From Oscillospiraceae bacterium (GTDB lineage: Bacteria > Bacillota > Clostridia > Oscillospirales > Oscillospiraceae), in assembly GCA_902774015.1 (NCBI GenBank), contig CACYHB010000019.1:1-64000 (forward strand): a DNA stretch of 64,000 nucleotides, in the 5' to 3' direction. This document shows, piece by piece, positions 62,515-64,000 of this stretch (position 1 is its first letter; the number at the start of each line of letters is the position of its first letter). The notes beneath the pieces were generated by a model. That model was not told where the DNA came from and ran no database searches. It saw only the letters and a program-made list of their open reading frames with translations. The translations under genes and the position numbers were made by a program.

Positions 62515-64000
62515 TCAGCTCTCCTTTTTGATCTGCTGCAGGGCGGCGTTCAGGCTGCGGATCATCTCTGCAGGCACGCTGTCACCCGCCTGCTTGATGA
62601 GGCTCTCCAGACTGAGCCCGGCCATCATCTTCTGCAGATTGGCATTGTCGTTGGCGGCTTTGGCCACATCGCCGCGCTTGGCCGTCATGCGCTCCATCAT
62701 GCGCCCCAGGATCGCAGCCGTCCGCGGATTCCGGGAGAGGGCGCCCATGGTGTCCTTGATGGAATAGCAGCCCGGGTCATAGTCCGCGGTGTCGAACCAG
62801 TTGATCACCGCCTGCTTGCGGAAGAGGTAGGCCAGATTCGGTTCAGCGACCTTGCGGAAGACGGTTTCGTCCCTGCATTTGCCGCAGACGGCCTCTATGA
62901 TGTGTTCCCCGACAAGGGGAACGGTAAAGGTGAAGACGGTCTTGCCGGACTTGGTTTCCAGTTCTCTGCCGTCCACCAGCAGCGTTACGTATTCACAGTT
63001 GGAATAGACCTTGATCTCGGTCCTTTCCTCCGCCCGGTCTACATAGCGTTTGCCCGTGATATGGACAAAAGGCTCCTTGCTCCAGGCGGCTTTGTAGAGA
63101 TAGAAGGCGTCCTTTTTGGTCTTGTGGTCGAACTCCACCAGACCTTTCTGGTTTTCGCCCTTCTTGCCGCCTTCGTCGCGCCCGTCGGCCGCGAAGTCGA
63201 AGAGGTTCCACACGTGCGTGGCCCAGAGCCAGGGGCGCTCCTCAATGAGCTTCAGAATATGCTCGTGGTACACACACTGATATTCCTCGGTGTAATCTCC
63301 CTTTTCAGGCTGAGAGGAATGGAAAGCGGTGTTGGCGTCCGCGCCGTACTCAGAAAAACCAATGACCCGGTCCGGATACATGGCGTGATACTCGTCGAAA
63401 AACTGTTCGTTCTGTGTAAGCTCGCCTAAGTACCAGCCGAAGTAGAGGTTGTAGCTGGCGACGTCCGCGATCGGGATCAGCGGACTGTCCTTTTCCAGCA
63501 TAAAGGCGTGCGCCATGACCGTGGGGCGGGTGCTGTCCAGCTCGTGGCAGAGCTCGTTCAGCTCCCGGTGGTCTTGCAGCAGCTCCTCCGTCACCGCGCC
63601 GCTGGCTGTGATCTCGTTGGAGAGGCCCCAGCAGACAACGGAGGGGTGGTTATAGCACTGGGTGATGAGCTCTTTCATCTGGCTCAAGGCATTGGCCTTG
63701 CCGTTCGACATGTGCTTGGAGATATAAGGGATCTCCGCCCAGACGATGATGCCGTTTTCGTCGCAGAGATCGTAGAATTCCTGCGCGTGCTGATAGTGGG
63801 CCAGGCGCAGCGTGTTGGCGCCCAGCTCCCGGATGACGGCCATATCGGCCTTGTGATCTTCATAAGTGAGGACGTTGCCCTTGCCCTTGAGATCCTGGTG
63901 GCGGCTCACGCCGCGGAGCGGGTAGCTGCGTCCGTTGAGAAAGAAGCCCTTATCGGGGTCGATATGGAATTCTCTGCAGCCGAAGCGGGTGCTGATCTCG
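62515..64000 (-). CDS. GH2 beta-galactosidase-like enzyme (N-terminus outside the window)
   Basis: The frame is open to the window edge, so about 495 C-terminal residues are visible. GH2 TIM barrel: FHIDPDKGFFLNGRSYPLRG, LRLAHYQHAQEFYDLCDENG, acid/base Glu in WGLSNEITASG and nucleophile Glu in IGFSEYGAD. A beta-sandwich follows, then an appended helical tail of about 90 residues (LSRNPRTAAILGRMM to NAALQQIKKES) similar to the N-terminal module of the GH43 neighbour. First visible gene of the operon. Confidence 0.9.
   Translation of the reverse strand, partial: EISTRFGCREFHIDPDKGFFLNGRSYPLRGVSRHQDLKGKGNVLTYEDHKADMAVIRELGANTLRLAHYQHAQEFYDLCDENGIIVWAEIPYISKHMSNGKANALSQMKELITQCYNHPSVVCWGLSNEITASGAVTEELLQDHRELNELCHELDSTRPTVMAHAFMLEKDSPLIPIADVASYNLYFGWYLGELTQNEQFFDEYHAMYPDRVIGFSEYGADANTAFHSSQPEKGDYTEEYQCVYHEHILKLIEERPWLWATHVWNLFDFAADGRDEGGKKGENQKGLVEFDHKTKKDAFYLYKAAWSKEPFVHITGKRYVDRAEERTEIKVYSNCEYVTLLVDGRELETKSGKTVFTFTVPLVGEHIIEAVCGKCRDETVFRKVAEPNLAYLFRKQAVINWFDTADYDPGCYSIKDTMGALSRNPRTAAILGRMMERMTAKRGDVAKAANDNANLQKMMAGLSLESLIKQAGDSVPAEMIRSLNAALQQIKKES

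Overview
The window looks like a chromosomal segment from a GC-rich gut Clostridia bacterium, most likely of the Oscillospiraceae (Flavonifractor/Oscillibacter-like). The grounds are an HrcA/CIRCE heat-shock operon, a lysine riboswitch, Firmicutes-type promoters and strong Shine-Dalgarno sites, VanW, DUF1292, YolD, TnpV and DUF6061/DUF6809-type small genes, and dispersed palindromic repeats of a kind I associate with this group. Species cannot be named from the sequence alone.

Layout. 1-850: edge of a probable integrative element, with a decapitated histidine-kinase fragment and a strong terminator. 853-3881: a low-molecular-weight tyrosine phosphatase fused to a barstar domain, a DivIVA-like coiled coil and a ROK-like kinase. 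4055-7595: a BlaI repressor with its operators, an M56 (BlaR1-type) membrane protease whose sensor is a duplicated beta-helix, and a tiny lipoprotein. 7897-9834 (minus): DUF1653, Smr, MutY and MoaE-like genes chained by 4-base overlaps. 10004-16751: the complete F-type ATP synthase operon. Its most striking gene is one 751-codon frame joining a second b subunit, the delta C-terminal domain and the whole alpha subunit. 17191-23540: LacI regulator, intracellular GH3 and a three-gene sugar ABC importer. 23629-28083: Y-family polymerase with a YolD partner, tRNA-Leu(UAA) and an aconitase-X pair. 28127-35320: htpG, hemW, a VanW-family protein and metG. 35510-40561 (minus): hrcA-grpE-dnaK-dnaJ under CIRCE. 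40639-43677: MarR, an MFS sugar carrier and a glycerophosphodiesterase. 43770-47521: DUF378, a CPA-type antiporter, and an NhaC-family carrier behind a lysine riboswitch, hence a probable lysine transporter. 47636-51302: TldD/TldE and a membrane protein. 51411-57697: a probable 6S RNA, DUF1292, a class A PBP, an SH3-NlpC/P60 cell-wall hydrolase and a BclA-tip-like protein. 57914-58589: a TnpV/DUF6809 mobile remnant. 58658-64000 (minus): a glycoside hydrolase operon (GH2, GH43, permuted GH3).

How the genes work together. Two carbohydrate modules take up and cleave plant or host glycans: LacI/GH3/ABC, and GH2/GH43/GH3 (cytoplasmic for the two complete enzymes). The ATP synthase and the cation antiporter manage ion gradients. 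HrcA-DnaK and HtpG handle protein stress. BlaI/M56, PBP, VanW and NlpC/P60 deal with the envelope.

The most unusual points are the b'-delta-alpha fusion, which conflicts with F1 stoichiometry, the M56 protease with a beta-helix sensor, and the phosphatase-barstar fusion. Others are a MetRS lacking about 30 residues, a helical module shared by neighbouring glycoside hydrolases, and at least four families of intergenic repeats, two of them inside the atp operon. No CRISPR array, rRNA or complete insertion sequence was seen.
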